Shown here in pieces: positions 7,575 through 8,651 of a stretch of 8,651 nucleotides of DNA (position 1 is its first letter; each line of letters starts with the position of its first letter). Location of the stretch: contig SFLA01000048.1 in NCBI GenBank assembly GCA_004553575.1, positions 1-8,651 on the forward strand, given 5' to 3'. A program made the translations under genes and the position numbers. Source of the stretch: Clostridiales bacterium. GTDB lineage: Bacteria > Bacillota > Clostridia > Oscillospirales > CAG-382. The notes beneath the pieces are model-generated. The model searched no databases. It was not told where the DNA came from and saw nothing but the letters and a program-made list of their open reading frames with translations.

Positions 7575-7603
7575 ATTATACCATTTGCCGGAACCGATGT
7601 CAA
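7575..7603 (-). promoter_or_regulatory. Consensus sigma-A promoter for the membrane-anchored protein/AlkD operon
   Basis: On the minus strand, TTGACA (7603-7598), a 17-nt spacer and TATAAT (7580-7575) are an exact consensus match. The predicted start near 7567-7569 leaves a leader of about 29 nt before the ATG at 7539, with the AAGGA site inside it. Confidence 0.9.
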
Positions 7604-7614
7604 TTATATTGACA
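7598..7614. promoter_or_regulatory. Palindrome joining two divergent -35 boxes (possible operator)
   Basis: TGTCAAT (7598-7604) and ATTGACA (7608-7614) form a perfect 7-bp inverted repeat around a 3-bp TAT centre. Each arm contains the -35 hexamer of one divergent promoter. A dimeric repressor binding here would block both promoters together. No regulator gene is adjacent, so the operator role is inference; the symmetry itself is directly visible. Confidence 0.5.
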
Positions 7615-7637
7615 GTGTCGGCATCCGCAGATATAAT
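7609..7637 (+). promoter_or_regulatory. Consensus sigma-A promoter for the AAC(3)-family gene
   Basis: TTGACA (7609-7614), a 17-nt spacer and TATAAT (7632-7637) are an exact consensus match on the plus strand. The predicted start at about 7643-7645 lies only 11-13 nt before the ATG at 7656, so the ribosome binding site would begin at the 5' end of the transcript. Confidence 0.9.
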
Positions 7638-7655
7638 CAGACCGAGGTGAAAAAC

Positions 7656-8396
7656 ATGTACGATTTTGCAACCGATTTCCGGAATCTCGGAATACTTCCC
7701 GGCGACACCGTGCTTATGCACTCTTCGATGAAGGCTATCGGTACGACCGAGACTCCGGAATATTTTCTGGATTCGCTCTGCGATTATCTCGGCGACCGCG
7801 GCACACTGCTGCTCCCGACTCTGACTTATGATAATGTCGGCGAAACTCAGCCTCTGTTTTCGGTAAAAGATACTCCTGCCTGCATCGGACTTCTTCCGAA
7901 TGTGTTCCGCGGCATGAGCGGGGTGGTGCGCAGCCTGCATCCGACCCATTCCTGCGCGGCAAGGGGATTCCGGGCGAAGGAGCTGACAGAAAAGCATCGG
8001 CTCGACCTGACTCCGGTAGGAGAGAACTCTCCGTTCCGGCTGCTCGCGGACGTCGGCGGGAAGATACTCATGGTAGGCGACGTGAACGATCATTGCACCT
8101 TCATGCACGGAATGGAGGAAATAGCGCACGCGCCGTACTGTCTTAAAAAAGAGAAAACACGGTACCTGCTGGAGGATTATGACGGCACACGCACCGAGGT
8201 TTTTCTGTTCGGACACGATTTTTCGGATATAGCCGATCAGAAATACGGAAGATTCGAAAACATACTCTCATACCCGGATCTTCGCCGCGGAAAGATATGC
8301 AAAGCCGACTGTACGCTGATCTATGCCCCTGCCCTGCGCGAAAAATCCGTAAATAAGCTGATCGAAGACCCGTATTATTTCGTAATACGAAAGTAA
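7656..8396 (+). CDS. AAC(3)/YokD-family N-acetyltransferase
   Basis: The product is 246 residues from ATG 7656. GAGGTGA (7644-7650) sits 5 nt upstream. A GTG at 7647 lies inside that site and is rejected as the start. The sequence follows the Antibiotic_NAT family in order: GDTVLMHSSMKAIG (16-29), GTLLLPTLTYD (49-59), IGLLPNVFR (77-85), RSLHPTHSCAARG (92-104), VGENSPFRLL (121-130), ILMVGD (137-142), and H151 with E154 in FMHGMEE. The RS-HPTHS and H-x2-E residues belong to the acetyl-CoA/substrate pocket, so the active site looks intact. Characterised members acetylate the 3-amino group of 2-deoxystreptamine aminoglycosides, but many chromosomal relatives such as YokD lack a proven natural substrate, so resistance cannot be assumed. 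It stands alone, diverges from the membrane-anchored protein gene and ends before a strong terminator. Confidence 0.9.
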   Translation: MYDFATDFRNLGILPGDTVLMHSSMKAIGTTETPEYFLDSLCDYLGDRGTLLLPTLTYDNVGETQPLFSVKDTPACIGLLPNVFRGMSGVVRSLHPTHSCAARGFRAKELTEKHRLDLTPVGENSPFRLLADVGGKILMVGDVNDHCTFMHGMEEIAHAPYCLKKEKTRYLLEDYDGTRTEVFLFGHDFSDIADQKYGRFENILSYPDLRRGKICKADCTLIYAPALREKSVNKLIEDPYYFVIRK

Positions 8397-8414
8397 AAAC
8401 GGCTGATATGAGAC

Positions 8415-8450
8415 ATCCGGAAGCGGTTTTAAGCTTCCGGATATTTATAT
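8415..8450 (+). terminator. Rho-independent terminator after the AAC(3)-family gene
   Basis: ATCCGGAAGC (8415-8424) pairs exactly with GCTTCCGGAT (8433-8442) around an 8-nt loop. It is followed by ATTTATATTTG and then a run of six T at 8456-8461. It starts 18 nt after the stop codon and separates this gene from the SpoVT-like gene. Confidence 0.88.
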
Positions 8451-8535
8451 TTGCCTTTTTTCGTTCCGGACGGAAACGCAGCATGAGCATGTTTTTCCGC
8501 TAAACGCGCAGAATATAAAGCAGTTAAAGTCAAAA

Positions 8536-8651
8536 ATGAGACCGATATATATAAAAGCAGCCGGAACTGTCCGACGTATCGACGACTTGGGGCGCATAGT
8601 CATACCCAAAGAAATCCGGCGTACACTGCGAATCCGCGAAGGCGAACCGCT
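8536..8651 (+). CDS. spoVT: SpoVT/AbrB-family sporulation transcription factor (partial, 5' end only)
   Basis: 38 codons are visible before the window ends. After MRPIYIK, the sequence AAGTVRRIDDLGRIVIPKEI followed by RRTLRIREGEPL is the nearly invariant swapped-hairpin AbrB DNA-binding domain of SpoVT. In Bacillus and Clostridium SpoVT is a tetrameric regulator of late forespore genes. Typical SpoVT proteins start at the Met before KA-G-VRR. Here that position is Ile (ATA), so the ATG five codons earlier is used. No clear Shine-Dalgarno site precedes it. A TATAAA at 8514-8519 is a possible -10 element with no good -35, and no obvious sigma-G pattern was seen. The C-terminal GAF-like domain that would separate SpoVT from shorter AbrB-type regulators is outside the window. 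Confidence 0.85.
   Translation, partial: MRPIYIKAAGTVRRIDDLGRIVIPKEIRRTLRIREGEP

Noticed and set aside
7647..7655. GTG start for the AAC(3)-family gene
   Set aside because: The GTG is part of the GAGGTGA ribosome binding site for the ATG at 7656.
7536..8216. 226-codon minus-strand frame opposite the acetyltransferase gene
   Set aside because: It is antisense to a gene with full Antibiotic_NAT motifs. The frame runs through both divergent promoters, which makes coding implausible.

Overview
The window looks like chromosomal DNA from an anaerobic Clostridia-type Firmicute (Lachnospiraceae/Oscillospiraceae-like). The signs are moderate GC with many TCC-GGA and CCG/CGG codons, AGGAG-type Shine-Dalgarno sites, near-consensus sigma-A promoters, and at the right edge the start of a SpoVT-type sporulation regulator. 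That last gene suggests an endospore former or a close relative. No tRNA, rRNA, CRISPR array, insertion sequence or phage gene is visible.

Left block (1-5104, all minus strand). In transcription order it has a well-formed promoter (5061-5089), a small PqqD-like protein (4735-5004), an 824-residue ATP-binding LuxR/MalT-type regulator (2256-4730) starting 4 nt after the PqqD stop, a 148-bp gap with two TATAAT boxes but no good -35, and a large secreted metallophosphoesterase with C-terminal beta-type modules (2107 down to 1, cut by the window edge). A plausible reading is a peptide- or ligand-responsive regulatory pair controlling an adjacent surface or secreted enzyme. The regulatory link is inferred from adjacency only.

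Middle block (5105-7603). A gene-poor 360-bp spacer carries a clear terminator (5321-5355) for the next minus-strand unit. That unit is a two-gene operon: a signal-peptide-bearing, C-terminally membrane-anchored extracellular protein with alpha/alpha-toroid (six-hairpin-like) sequence character (6148-7539), then an AlkD-type DNA glycosylase (5369-6103).

Right block (7604-8651, plus strand). An AAC(3)/YokD-family N-acetyltransferase (7656-8396) diverges from the membrane-anchored protein and ends at a strong terminator (8415-8450). The partial spoVT-like gene begins at 8536.

The most striking non-coding structure is the divergent control region 7575-7637. It holds two exact TTGACA-N17-TATAAT promoters back to back, and their -35 boxes form a 17-bp inverted repeat. 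The most interesting gene-level item is the orphan PqqD plus P-loop LuxR pair, which has no RiPP precursor or radical-SAM enzyme in view.
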